Positions 44,202-52,565 of a DNA stretch of 64,000 bases are shown piece after piece. The translations under genes were made by a program, and so were the position numbers. A model generated the notes under the pieces. That model was not told where the DNA came from. It did no database searches and saw nothing but the letters and a program-made list of their open reading frames with translations. Numbering within the stretch: position 1 is the first letter of the stretch; each line of letters begins with the position of its first letter. The DNA comes from Methylobacterium planeticum (GTDB lineage: Bacteria > Pseudomonadota > Alphaproteobacteria > Rhizobiales > Beijerinckiaceae), in contig NZ_VZZJ01000027.1 of the NCBI RefSeq assembly GCF_008806345.1, positions 1 to 64,000 of the forward strand. Direction: 5' to 3'.

Positions 44202-44445
44202 GTCGTGGGTCGTACCAGACTTCGATCAATCTTGCGATGCCGGCGGCTTTACGACGGTTAATGCGGACTTGCGGGGAGCTGCGTCACGCATGTCCGGTCG
44301 ATCATAGGGAGAAGCAGGAGCGTGCTCTTCCGCTCGTGCTGCCGATGCCTTGGGACGAGCGGCGAAGCACTTCCGCGATCAGTGGTTGCGTGATTTTATA
44401 CTCGTACAAGCTGCAGTAATGTTTGCGGGCGAGCGCCCGGCACGT

Positions 44446-44850
44446 TCACGCCCTCTTTCCGAAGGGCCAGTCCAGGAGGCCGGAGGCGTAGAGCGCCGCC
44501 CAGACCAGCACCGGCTGAAGGGCGAGGCGCGGTCCGTGATACCACCAGGAATCCGGCAGGCCCTCCACGTGGATGCCCTCCAGCGCCTGCTTGAGGTTGG
44601 CCGGGAAGACGCAGACCGCGTAGAGCGCCAGCCCGAGACCGGCCGCCCCGCGCAGGCGCGGCAGCGTGAGCGCGGCGGCGCCCGCGATCTCGCACAGGCC
44701 CGTGCCGAGGATGACGAGGCGAGGTTCCGGCACCCAGCCCGGCATGATCGGCATCAGCCGCTCGGGCGCCGCGAGGTGGACCGCGCCGATGCCGCCGTAG
44801 AGGAGCACGAGGGCTCCGCGCAGCCAGGTTCGGGTCCCCTGCCCCGTCAT
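44446..44850 (-). CDS. DoxX-like membrane protein
   Basis: A 134-residue protein with four hydrophobic segments (WLRGALVLLYGGIGAVHLAA, LGTGLCEIAGAAALTLP, GLGLALYAVCVFPANLKQAL, PVLVWAALYASGLL), matching the DoxX-like family of small membrane proteins, possibly redox-related. The start codon overlaps the pabC stop by 4 bases (ATGA), so it is translated from the pab operon transcript, although no link to folate synthesis is known. Confidence 0.75.
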   Translation of the reverse strand: MTGQGTRTWLRGALVLLYGGIGAVHLAAPERLMPIMPGWVPEPRLVILGTGLCEIAGAAALTLPRLRGAAGLGLALYAVCVFPANLKQALEGIHVEGLPDSWWYHGPRLALQPVLVWAALYASGLLDWPFGKRA

Positions 44851-45698
44851 GGGACGGCCTCGGGCGCGACGCCGCATTCCGCCCTCACGCGCGCGGACAG
44901 CGCGCGCGTGAGGCGCGCCACGGCCGGGTGCGCGGCGCTGGCGAGGGCCGTGGCGCCGATGCCCTGGACGGGCGCGACGAACCGCAGGGAGTTCGTGAGG
45001 AGGACGGCGTCGGCGCCGAGGAGGGTGTCGAGCGGGAGGGAGCGTTCCTCGGGCGCGAGGGCGCAGGCGGGGGCGAGGCGCAGGATCTCGGCGCGGACGA
45101 TCCCGTCGAGCACGCCGTCGGAGAGCGGCGGCGTGACGAGGCGCTCGCCCAGGACCGCGAACAGGTTGCCGGTCCCGCCGCAGGCGACGTCGCCCCGCGT
45201 GTTGCGAAACAGCGCCTCGTCGAAGCCGTGCTCCGCCGCCTCCCGGGCGGCCAGCACCGCGTCGAGGTAGCCGAGCGTCTTCAGGCGCGCCGTCGGCGCC
45301 GTGTCGTTGCGGCGGATCCCCGTCGGCCAGAGGCGTAAGGGGGCGCCCGCGAGGCCGGGGGTCAGCGGGCTCGCGCTGGCGAAGAGGGTCGGGCGCGGCT
45401 CGGCCGGGGGCCTCAGGCCCCGGGGGCCCGAGCCCCGGGTCACCGTGGTGCGGATCGATCCGCGCGGGACCTGTCCGGCGAGCGCCCGCATCGCCTCCTC
45501 GATCCGCGCGGGCTCGACCGCGAAGCCGAGGCTCGCGGCGGCCGCCACGAGGCGGTCCCGGTGCGCGGCCGCGAAGGCGACCCGTCCGTTCAGGATGAGC
45601 GCGGTGTCGAAGACCCCGTCGCCGAGGAGGAGCCCGCGGTCGCCGAGATCGAAGGGGACGCGGGCCTCCGGGCCCAGCCGTCCGTCAGACCACAGCAT
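44847..45698 (-). CDS. pabC: Aminodeoxychorismate lyase (class IV aminotransferase fold)
   Basis: A 283-residue PLP enzyme converting 4-amino-4-deoxychorismate to p-aminobenzoate and pyruvate for folate. Seen: PFDLGDRGLLLGDGVFDTAL, IRTTVTRGSGPRGL, the PLP lysine in ARLKTLGYLDAVLAARE, and CGGTGNLFAVLGERLVTPPL followed by GVLDGIVRAEIL. Class IV enzymes also include branched-chain and D-amino acid aminotransferases, but location directly after pabB and pabA supports PabC. It overlaps pabA by 14 bases. Confidence 0.85.
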   Translation of the reverse strand: MLWSDGRLGPEARVPFDLGDRGLLLGDGVFDTALILNGRVAFAAAHRDRLVAAAASLGFAVEPARIEEAMRALAGQVPRGSIRTTVTRGSGPRGLRPPAEPRPTLFASASPLTPGLAGAPLRLWPTGIRRNDTAPTARLKTLGYLDAVLAAREAAEHGFDEALFRNTRGDVACGGTGNLFAVLGERLVTPPLSDGVLDGIVRAEILRLAPACALAPEERSLPLDTLLGADAVLLTNSLRFVAPVQGIGATALASAAHPAVARLTRALSARVRAECGVAPEAVP

Positions 45699-46314
45699 CG
45701 CAGCGCGCCTCGGCGGGTCTGCGCCGCTCCGCCTCCCGCCACCCGCGGGCGAGGTCGAGGAAGTTGCCGAACAGGGCGTGCCCGTTCTCGGTCAGGACCG
45801 ATTCCGGGTGGAACTGGATGCCGTAGGTCGGGTGCGCCCGGTGGGAGAGGGCCATCACCTCGCCCTCGGCCGAGACCGCGTCGACGGAGAGCTGGCGCTC
45901 CATCCCGGGCTGGGGGGTGACGATGAGGGAGTGGTAGCGCCCGACCTGCATCGGGGCGGGCAGGCCGGAGAACAGGGCCCGGCCCTCGTGGGTCACGGGG
46001 GTCGCCTGCCCGTGCAGGGGGCGCAAGGCCCGCTCGACCTTGCCCCCGAAGGCCGCGCCGATCGCCTGGTGGCCGAGGCAGACCCCGAGGATCGGCACCG
46101 CCCCGGACAGCGCCCGGATCGCCGGCAGGGAGATCCCGGCCTCGGCCGGCGTGCAGGGGCCGGGCGAGATCACCATCGCCTCCGGGTCGAGGGCCCGGAT
46201 GCCGGCGACGTCGAGGGCGTCGTTGCGCACCACCCGCACCGTCTGGCCGAGCTCCTCCAGGTAGCGGACGACGTTGAAGACGAAGGAATCGTAGTTGTCG
46301 ATGACGAGGATCAT
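45685..46314 (-). CDS. pabA: Aminodeoxychorismate synthase glutamine amidotransferase
   Basis: A 209-residue class I amidotransferase supplying ammonia to PabB. The triad is visible: Cys in LGVCLGHQAIGAAFGGKVER, His and Glu in YGIQFHPESVLTENGH. N-terminus ILVIDNYDSFVFNVVRYLEE and VISPGPCTPAEAGISL are typical of PabA/TrpG. The same protein could serve anthranilate synthase in bacteria lacking a separate TrpG, so both roles are possible. Start overlaps the pabB stop by 4 bases (ATGA). Confidence 0.92.
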   Translation of the reverse strand: MILVIDNYDSFVFNVVRYLEELGQTVRVVRNDALDVAGIRALDPEAMVISPGPCTPAEAGISLPAIRALSGAVPILGVCLGHQAIGAAFGGKVERALRPLHGQATPVTHEGRALFSGLPAPMQVGRYHSLIVTPQPGMERQLSVDAVSAEGEVMALSHRAHPTYGIQFHPESVLTENGHALFGNFLDLARGWREAERRRPAEARCDAVV

Positions 46315-47720
46315 CGCGCCGCCTCTCGCGGGGCTGCGTCTCGCGGAGCCGCCTCGAAGGCCGCGAAGACGCGGGCGGCCTTGGTCAGGGTCTCCTCGTA
46401 TTCGGGGCCGGGCTCGGACAGGAGCGTCACCCCCCCGCCCGCCTGCAGCACCGCCGTGGTCGCGTTCATGAACACGGTCCGGATCGCGATCGCGGTGTCG
46501 AGCGCCCCGTCGAAGCCGATGCGCCCGATGGCGCCGCAATAGAGTTCGCGCGCGTCGCCCTCGATCTCCGTGATGATGTCCATGGCCCTGAGCTTCGGCG
46601 CGCCCGTGATCGAGCCGCCCGGGAAGGTCGCGGCGATGAGGTCGAGGGCGTCCCTCCCCGCCCGCAGGGTGCCGGTGACCACCGAGACGAGATGGTGGAC
46701 CGAGGCGTAGGATTCCAGGCCGCAGAGCACCGGCACCGCGACGCTGTGCGGCTCGCAGATCCGGGAGAGGTCGTTGCGCAGCAGGTCGACGATCATGATG
46801 TTCTCGGCCCGCTCCTTCGCGTTGGCCCGGAGCGCCGCGCCGAGCGCCCGGTCGGCCTCCGGGTCGCCCACCCGGCGCACCGTGCCCTTGATCGGCCGGG
46901 TCTCGACATGGCGGCCCTCGAGCTTGAGGAAGCGCTCGGGCGAGCTCGAGGCCACCGTCAGGCCCTCGAAGGCGAGGTAGGCCCCGAAGGTGGCGGGGTT
47001 GGTCTCCCGCAGGCGGTGATAGAGCGCGAAGGGGTCGAAGCCCGGGGGCAGGTCGGCGGTGAAGCGCTGGGCGATGTTGGCCTGATAGATGTCGCCGGCC
47101 CGGATGTAGTCGCGCACCCGCTGGACGGCCGCCTCGTAGGCGGGCCGGTCGAAGTTCGAGCGCCAGGCGAGGGGCTGCGGCGGGGCGGGGCGGCCCGGCT
47201 CGGCCGGCGCCGCCAGGAGGGCCGCGAAGGCGTCGAGGCGCGCCTCGGCCCGGGCCCGGCGGGCGTCGGGCCCGGTCTCCGGGAAGCCCGTGGCGACGAG
47301 CCGGCAGGTGCCGGCCTCGTGGTCGATCGTCAGCACCGTGTCGTAGAGGTTGAAGGCGATGTCGTCGGTCAGGCCGGCGCGCCGGGGCGGTGCGGCGACG
47401 CGCTCCAGGGACTGGCCGAGATCGTAGGCGAAGTACCCGATGGCGCCCCCCGGGAACGGAGTCCCGGCCTCCGGCGCCAGCCGGTAGGGGGCGAGGCAGG
47501 CGCGCAGCGCCGCGATCGGTCCCCCGGGGACCGGGCGCCCGTCGAGGCTCGCCTGCCCGGCGCGGTAGCGGAAGCGGCCGAAGGGGTCGGCCGCCACCGT
47601 CGAGCTGCGCCCGAGCGTGTCGTGCTGCATCGCGCTGTCGAGGAAGGCGAGGCCAGGCAGGCGGGCCAGGCGCTCCGCCGCCGCGATGGCATCGAGGTAC
47701 GGGATCTCACGGGTCCACAT
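46311..47720 (-). CDS. pabB: Aminodeoxychorismate synthase component I
   Basis: A 469-residue chorismate-binding enzyme that makes 4-amino-4-deoxychorismate with PabA. The motif ETRPIKGTVRR carries the lysine characteristic of PabB (anthranilate synthase TrpE has Ala in that position). Also seen: GGAIGYFAYDLGQSLE, RDYIRAGDIYQANIAQRF, NIMIVDLLRNDLSRICEPHS, TFPGGSITGAPKLRAMDIIT and ELYCGAIGRIGFDG. It is first of the pabB-pabA-pabC-doxX unit. The end contains a small repeat (RDAAPREAAR). It diverges from rimO. Confidence 0.93.
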   Translation of the reverse strand: MWTREIPYLDAIAAAERLARLPGLAFLDSAMQHDTLGRSSTVAADPFGRFRYRAGQASLDGRPVPGGPIAALRACLAPYRLAPEAGTPFPGGAIGYFAYDLGQSLERVAAPPRRAGLTDDIAFNLYDTVLTIDHEAGTCRLVATGFPETGPDARRARAEARLDAFAALLAAPAEPGRPAPPQPLAWRSNFDRPAYEAAVQRVRDYIRAGDIYQANIAQRFTADLPPGFDPFALYHRLRETNPATFGAYLAFEGLTVASSSPERFLKLEGRHVETRPIKGTVRRVGDPEADRALGAALRANAKERAENIMIVDLLRNDLSRICEPHSVAVPVLCGLESYASVHHLVSVVTGTLRAGRDALDLIAATFPGGSITGAPKLRAMDIITEIEGDARELYCGAIGRIGFDGALDTAIAIRTVFMNATTAVLQAGGGVTLLSEPGPEYEETLTKAARVFAAFEAAPRDAAPREAAR

Positions 47721-48199
47721 GGTCGTCCGGACTTCGCTTCGCCTCGTGGGTGCCGCGCCAGGCACGTGTCTCGCCCGCCAGAGGCCTTCGCCCGCCAGGG
47801 GCCTTGTTCCTCCCGGGCCGGCCGCGGCCGCTCCCGTCCGCCACGCCTCGCACAGGCGGCCGCCCGGGGAAAGCCGGCACGGCGCCGCCGGGCGCGCACG
47901 GGGGCTGAGCGCGGTGCATCGCTGGCGGCCCGCCGGTCCTCGCGGGCCGGGCCCCCGCCCCGGCCCGACCTCGACGCCTCGCCCTGATGTGGTGCCTCCG
48001 GGCCGGCCCTCAAAGCCCTGATCCGGAACGGCAAAGCTTGGCCCCAGCTCCGCGCCCGCGTCACGCCGCCCCTGCCCCGGCGAGGCTCGCCTCGCCGCCG
48101 CAATCCCGGTATAGGGCCGGGAGCATCCCGAGATCCTCCTGATCGTCACGGCCGGCGCGGCGCGCCCGACCCTGCGGCGATCGTGCCGCACGAGCCGCC
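47721..48199. other. 479-bp divergent gap pabB-rimO
   Basis: No gene recognised. The sequence is GC-rich with a few near-repeats around 47770-47800 (CGCCAGAGGCCTTCGCCCGCC then CGCCAGGGGCCTTG-type, shortened here) but no clear array or terminator. It must carry both promoters. Confidence 0.5.
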
Positions 48200-49573
48200 A
48201 TGACCCTGTCCCCCTCGTCCCTGTCCCCCTCGACCCCCTCGACCCCCTCGCCCGGCCCGAAGGCCGGCGCCCCGCGCATCTCCTTCGTGTCCCTCGGCTG
48301 CCCCAAGGCGCTCGTCGATTCCGAGCGCATCCTCACGCATCTGCGCGCCGAGGGCTACGAGCTGGCGCGGCGCCACGACGGGGCGGACGTCGTCATCGTC
48401 AACACCTGCGGCTTCCTCGATTCGGCCAAGGCCGAGTCCCTCTCGGCCATCGGCGAGGCCATGGCGGAGAACGGCCGGGTCATCGTCACGGGCTGCATGG
48501 GGGCGCAGCCGGAGGAGATCCGCGAGAAGTACCCGAACCTCCTCGCCGTCACCGGGCCCCAGGCCTACGAATCGGTGGTGGCGGCGGTGCACGAGGCGGT
48601 GCCCCCGGCCCACGACCCCTTCCTCGACCTGCTCCCGCCGCAGGGCGTGAAGCTGACGCCGCGGCACTACGCCTATCTGAAGATCTCGGAGGGCTGCAAC
48701 AACCGCTGCACCTTCTGCATCATCCCCTCGCTCCGGGGCGACCTCGTCAGCCGCCCGGCCGCGGAGGTGCTGCGCGAGGCCGAGAAGCTCGTGAAGGCCG
48801 GGGTCAAGGAGCTCCTCGTCGTCTCGCAGGACACCAGCGCCTACGGCGTCGACACCCGCTACGCCCCGAGCACCTGGCAGGACCGGGAGGTGCGGGCCCG
48901 CTTCTACGACCTCGCCCGTGAGCTCGGCACCCTCGGGGCCTGGGTCCGCCTGCACTACGTCTACCCCTACCCCCATGTCGACGAGGTCATCCCCCTGATG
49001 GCCGAGGGCAAGATCCTGCCCTATCTCGACATGCCGCTGCAGCACGCGAGCCCGAGCGTGCTCCGGCGGATGCGGCGCCCCGGCAACCAGGAGAAGCAGC
49101 TGGAGCGCATCCGGCGCTGGCGCGAGACCTGCCCGGACCTCGCCATCCGGTCGACCTTCATCGTGGGGTTCCCGGGCGAGACCGAGGCCGAGTTCGAGGA
49201 GCTGCTCGCCTGGATCCGCGAAGCCCGGCTCGAGCGGGTCGGCTGCTTCACCTACGAGCCGGTGCGGGGCGCCCCCGCCAACGACATCGCGGGCGCGGTG
49301 CCCCCCGAGGTGCAGGCCGAGCGCAAGCGCCGCTTCATGGAGGCGCAGCAGGCGGTGTCGGCCCGCCTCCAGAAGGCCCGGGTCGGCAAGCGCATCCCCG
49401 TCATCATCGACACGGTCGGCCAGGGCGTGGCCAAGGGCCGCTCCAAGTACGACGCCCCCGAGATCGACGGCGCCGTCCACGTCGCCTTCCGCCGCCCCGT
49501 GCGCGCCGGCGACATCGTCACGGTCAAGATCGAGGCCGCGGACGCCTACGACCTGCACGGCACCGCGGTGTGA
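48200..49573 (+). CDS. rimO: Ribosomal protein S12 methylthiotransferase RimO
   Basis: A 457-residue radical-SAM methylthiotransferase modifying an aspartate of ribosomal protein S12. The UPF0004 domain has the three auxiliary cluster cysteines ([37 protein letters not shown]). The radical-SAM triad is in [19 protein letters not shown], followed by LRLHY-type [19 protein letters not shown] and a C-terminal TRAM domain ([20 protein letters not shown] to the end). The first ~22 residues are a Ser/Pro/Thr repeat ([15 protein letters not shown]) from 9-bp tandem repeats and are unusual for RimO. A stem-loop ends the gene. Confidence 0.95.
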   Translation: MTLSPSSLSPSTPSTPSPGPKAGAPRISFVSLGCPKALVDSERILTHLRAEGYELARRHDGADVVIVNTCGFLDSAKAESLSAIGEAMAENGRVIVTGCMGAQPEEIREKYPNLLAVTGPQAYESVVAAVHEAVPPAHDPFLDLLPPQGVKLTPRHYAYLKISEGCNNRCTFCIIPSLRGDLVSRPAAEVLREAEKLVKAGVKELLVVSQDTSAYGVDTRYAPSTWQDREVRARFYDLARELGTLGAWVRLHYVYPYPHVDEVIPLMAEGKILPYLDMPLQHASPSVLRRMRRPGNQEKQLERIRRWRETCPDLAIRSTFIVGFPGETEAEFEELLAWIREARLERVGCFTYEPVRGAPANDIAGAVPPEVQAERKRRFMEAQQAVSARLQKARVGKRIPVIIDTVGQGVAKGRSKYDAPEIDGAVHVAFRRPVRAGDIVTVKIEAADAYDLHGTAV

Positions 49574-49602
49574 GCCTGCATCCGCGCGGGCCCTCGCCCG
49601 CG

Positions 49603-49646
49603 TCACCGGCCCGGGATCCCGGGATCCCCTGATCCCGGGCCGGTGA
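49603..49646. terminator. 16-bp perfect inverted repeat between rimO and pncA
   Basis: TCACCGGCCCGGGATC (49603-49618) and its exact complement (49631-49646) with a 12-base loop. It includes the pncA stop codon and lies between convergent genes, so it can act as a two-way terminator or 3' stabiliser. No T-run. It shares 30 of 34 positions with 50346-50379. Confidence 0.75.
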
Positions 49647-50265
49647 TCGCCGGGCTCGCGATCCGCCGGACGCCCGCCGCCGCCATCCGGCTCCAGGCCC
49701 GCGACACCGCACCGTCCCGGTCGATGCCCCGCACCGCGTCCTCGACCACGAGGGTGTCGAAGCCGGCCTCGCGGGCATCGAGGGCGCTCCAGAGCACGCA
49801 GAAATCCGTGGCGAGGCCGCACAGGAACAGCCGCGTCAGCCCCCGCTCCCGCAGGTAGCCGGACAGGCCCGTGCGGGTGCGGCGGTCGGCCTCCAGGAAG
49901 GCCGAGTAGCTGTCCACCAGGGGCGCGTGGCCCTTGCGGATCACGAGGCCCGCCCGGGTCGCGTCGAGGCCGGGGGCGAGCTCGGCCCCCGCCGTGCCCT
50001 GCACGCAATGCTCCGGCCACAGCACCTGCGGGCCGTAGGCCAGCGCCACCGTGTCGAAGGGCGCCCGGCCCGGATGGCTCTCCGCGAAGGAGGCGTGGCC
50101 CGGCGTGTGCCAGTCCTGCGTCACCACCACGTGCGGGAACAGGCCGATCAGCCGGTTGATCGGCCCGATCACGGCATCGCCCCCCGGCACGGCGAGGCGC
50201 CCGCCCGGCAGGAAGTCGTTCTGCACGTCGATGACGAGGAGGACGTCGCCGGGTTCGAGCCTCAT
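49603..50265 (-). CDS. pncA: Nicotinamidase
   Basis: A 220-residue cysteine hydrolase converting nicotinamide to nicotinate in NAD salvage. Catalytic triad: Asp in LLVIDVQNDFLPGG, Lys in VIRKGHAPLVDSYSAF, Cys in LFLCGLATDFCVLWSALDA. Metal-binding residues in TQDWHTPGHASFAES. These fit PncA rather than isochorismatase. The last residues (PGSGDPGIPGR) are encoded by the inverted repeat. Flanked on both sides by copies of a 34-bp element. Confidence 0.94.
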   Translation of the reverse strand: MRLEPGDVLLVIDVQNDFLPGGRLAVPGGDAVIGPINRLIGLFPHVVVTQDWHTPGHASFAESHPGRAPFDTVALAYGPQVLWPEHCVQGTAGAELAPGLDATRAGLVIRKGHAPLVDSYSAFLEADRRTRTGLSGYLRERGLTRLFLCGLATDFCVLWSALDAREAGFDTLVVEDAVRGIDRDGAVSRAWSRMAAAGVRRIASPAITGPGSGDPGIPGR

Positions 50266-50345
50266 GCCTGCCTGCCTTCCGCCTTCCGCCGCCGCCGCCG
50301 CCCGGTGGGGGCACGGCGCCCCGGCCCGTCCGTCCCGGGATCCGT

Positions 50346-50379
50346 CCGGCCCGGGATCCGCTGGTCCCCTGATCCCGGG
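50346..50379. repeat. Second copy of the 34-bp pncA-flanking element
   Basis: 30 of 34 bases match 49606-49639 (ends CCCCTGATCCCGGG in both). It also folds (CCCGGGATC with GATCCCGGG). A related CCCGGGATCCG lies 15 bp before it. It is 50 bp beyond the qor stop and 81 bp upstream of the pncA start. Confidence 0.8.
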
Positions 50380-50393
50380 TTCCCGCGCTCACG

Positions 50394-50425
50394 GGAGACA
50401 AGGAGACAAGGAGACAAGGAGACAG
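50394..50425. repeat. 8-bp tandem repeat, four copies
   Basis: GGAGACAA at 50394, 50402, 50410 and 50418 (last copy ends AG). It is 3 bp from the qor stop codon, so it lies in the 3' untranslated part. Confidence 0.9.
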
Positions 50426-50428
50426 GGA

Positions 50429-51403
50429 TCAGGGGAGCATCACGGTCGAGCCGGTGGTCTGGCGCCCGGCGAGGTCGCGGTGCACCTGCTGCGCCTCGGC
50501 GAGCCTGTGCTGGGCGTGGACCGGGACCTTCACCGCCCCGCTCGCCACCACCCCGAACAGGTTCTCGGCCATCCGGTCGAGGACCGGGCGCTGGCTCGCA
50601 TGGGTGAACAGCGTCGGGCGGGTGGCGTAGAGGGAGCCCTTCTGGGCCAGGATGCCGATGTCGAAGGCCGCGACCGGGCCCGACGACGAGCCGAAGCTCA
50701 CGAAGGTGCCGAGCGGCGACAGGCAGTCGAGGGAGGCCGGGAAGGTGGCCTGGCCGACGCCGTCGTAGACCACCGGCACGCCCTTGCCGTCGGTGATCGC
50801 GCGCACCCGCTCGGCGAAGTCCTCGTCCCGGTAGAGGATGACGTGATCGCAGCCATGCGCCTTGGCGAGCTCCGCCTTCTCGGGCGAGCCCACGGTGCCG
50901 ATCACCGTGGCGCCGAGGTGCTTGGCCCATTGGCAGGCGATGAGGCCGACGCCGCCGGCGGCGGCGTGGAACAGGATGGTGTCGCCGGCCTTCACCGGGT
51001 AGGTCCGGTGCAGCAGGTACTCGGCGGTGAGCCCCTTCAGCATCATGGCGGCGGCGGTGTCGAAGCCGATGCCCTCCGGCACCCGCACGGCGGCCCCCAC
51101 GGCGACCAGGGGCTCCTCCGCGTAGGTGCCCTCGGCCGAGCCGTAGGCGACCCGGTCGCCGACCCGGAATCCCGTGACCCCGGGGCCGACCGCCGTGACC
51201 TCGCCCGCGCCCTCCTTGCCGGGGGTGAAGGGCAGCTGCGCCGCCTTGTAGGCGCCGGTGCGGAAGTAGATGTCGATGAAGTTCACCCCGATCGCGTGCT
51301 GGCGCACCCGGATCTGGCCGGGCCCCGGCTCGGCCAGGGGCACCTCCTCGTAGCGCATCACCTCGGGGCCGCCGTACTCGTGAACCCGGATCGCCTTGGG
51401 CAT
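50429..51403 (-). CDS. qor: NADPH:quinone oxidoreductase (zeta-crystallin type)
   Basis: A 324-residue zinc-free medium-chain dehydrogenase that reduces quinones one electron at a time with NADPH. Typical stretches: RVHEYGGPEVMRYEEVPLAE, IGVNFIDIYFRTGAYKA, FTPGKEGAGEVTAVGPGV, the nucleotide site HAAAGGVGLIACQWAKHLGA, and GSLYATRPTLFTHASQR near the C-terminus. No catalytic-zinc or structural-zinc cysteines are present, as expected for Qor. Start MPKAIRVHEYGG is canonical. Confidence 0.92.
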   Translation of the reverse strand: MPKAIRVHEYGGPEVMRYEEVPLAEPGPGQIRVRQHAIGVNFIDIYFRTGAYKAAQLPFTPGKEGAGEVTAVGPGVTGFRVGDRVAYGSAEGTYAEEPLVAVGAAVRVPEGIGFDTAAAMMLKGLTAEYLLHRTYPVKAGDTILFHAAAGGVGLIACQWAKHLGATVIGTVGSPEKAELAKAHGCDHVILYRDEDFAERVRAITDGKGVPVVYDGVGQATFPASLDCLSPLGTFVSFGSSSGPVAAFDIGILAQKGSLYATRPTLFTHASQRPVLDRMAENLFGVVASGAVKVPVHAQHRLAEAQQVHRDLAGRQTTGSTVMLP

Positions 51404-51550
51404 CGTGAACTCCTCGACTGGGCGGCGCGGGGCTTGGGACGGCCCCGGGCCGGCGGGGGTGAGATAAGGGCGGGCCGGGCCGGGGCAATGCCGGGGCGTC
51501 GCGCTGCCCGCGCCAATCGCAGCGCCCCGGAGCGACGCCCCGGAGCGGAG

Positions 51551-51594
51551 GGCGGCGCCCCCCCTCTCCCGGACGGGAGAGGGGGGGCGCCGCC
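51551..51594. repeat. Perfect 20-bp inverted repeat with 4-base loop
   Basis: GGCGGCGCCCCCCCTCTCCC (51551-51570) is exactly complementary to 51575-51594, with GGAC between. No T-run follows on either strand. The neighbouring genes both read away from it, so it is not an ordinary gene-end terminator. Confidence 0.85.
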
Positions 51595-51718
51595 CGCGCT
51601 GGGTCTGATCGCCGCCGGTCAGCGCCGGGGCGGATCCGACCGGCTTCGGCCCCAAACGGCTTCGGCCCCGCGCGCCGTTCGGCGCCGGAGGCAGGGCCCG
51701 CTCGGATCGCCAAGGGGA

Positions 51719-51781
51719 CGCGGGACGCCGCGAGACCACTTGAGCGCTTAAGGAGTTTGGCCGGTCTCCCGGCGTCCCGCG
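51719..51781. ncRNA. Candidate structured RNA (18/19-bp stem)
   Basis: 51719-51737 (CGCGGGACGCCGCGAGACC) pairs with 51763-51781 at 18 of 19 positions around a 25-base loop that includes CTTGAGCGCTTAAGGAG. The loop has an AGCGCT palindrome and a Shine-Dalgarno-like TAAGGAG. It could be a small RNA, a processed leader or a DNA site; the call is tentative. Confidence 0.3.
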
Positions 51782-52370
51782 GCGAACCCCAGGGGGCCGC
51801 CGCCTTCCTCGCGTCGCGGTGCTTTTCGACCAGTCGCGACCTGCGCCATCGATTCCCGGGTTCGAAACGACCCCGGCAAGATCAGAGCGAGGCTCCGCCG
51901 CACGCCGCCTCGTGATGGGCGCCGCCGCAGTCTCTGTCGCTACCCCCCAGACCAGGGTCGGGACCGCCGGGCATTTCCTCCCGTGGCCCCGCCGCAGGCC
52001 GAGCAGGCGTCGCGTCGCGCTCGTCGCCCGGGGCGGTGATGGCCGAGACCACCGACGCGGGCACCGCCCGTCCACCCCGGCCCGCCCGGTCGGCCCCGGG
52101 CAGGCCCCCTTCGGATCGGGTGGCCGGTGCCGGATAGGAAGCACGGATTAGGATTATTGTCAAGAACTTTCGGCGAACATCGGGAGGTCCCCGTCCGGCG
52201 GCCGGGACCGGGCGGGATGTCCCCGTCCGATGACGACTTTGTGTGCACGAGGTCGCGCCGGAATGCGACTTTCTCAACGATTTTGCGTCAAGGTGACGGG
52301 GCCCGCTTCTCTGAGGACCGGGACGTCTGTGCGCGCCGGCCCGGCACCCCCCTCGGCTCGGGTCGGCGCG

Positions 52371-52414
52371 CGCGGATTGTTCGCGGATTGTTCGCGGATT
52401 GTTCGCGGATCGCG
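52371..52414. repeat. 11-bp tandem repeat, four copies
   Basis: CGCGGATTGTT at 52371, 52382, 52393 and 52404 (last copy diverges after CGCGGAT). The period is exactly 11 bp. Confidence 0.9.
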
Positions 52415-52459
52415 CATGGATCCGCGCATGGATCCGCGCATGGATCCGCGCATGGATCG
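52412..52459. repeat. 12-bp tandem repeat, four copies
   Basis: GCGCATGGATCC at 52412, 52424, 52436 and 52448 (last base differs in the fourth). It abuts the 11-bp array and ends about 105 bp upstream of the hydroxylase start. Confidence 0.92.
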
Positions 52460-52565
52460 CGTGCGCGCCCGGGACCGAACGTCGCCGGGCCGAGACAGCG
52501 GCGCCGCATCGTCCTAGATCAGGCGAGGCCCGGGACCGCCCGCAGCGCCGCCAGGATCGAAGCCG

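Larger units (their letters stand above)
51404..52565. other. 1.16-kb gap with hairpins and tandem arrays
   Basis: The longest stretch without a gene, between divergent qor and the ubiquinone hydroxylase gene. It contains two strong inverted repeats (51551-51594 and 51719-51781) and two adjacent tandem arrays (52371-52459), listed separately. The part 52135-52290 is less GC-rich (GATTAGGATTATTGTC, GACTTTGTGTGC). Reading frames here have no plausible protein. A hidden small RNA gene is possible. Confidence 0.6.

Noticed and set aside
51851-51876. tRNA T-arm-like GGTTCGAA in the large gap
   Set aside because: The loop would be ten bases, the stem is imperfect, and no acceptor or anticodon arm can be formed around it.
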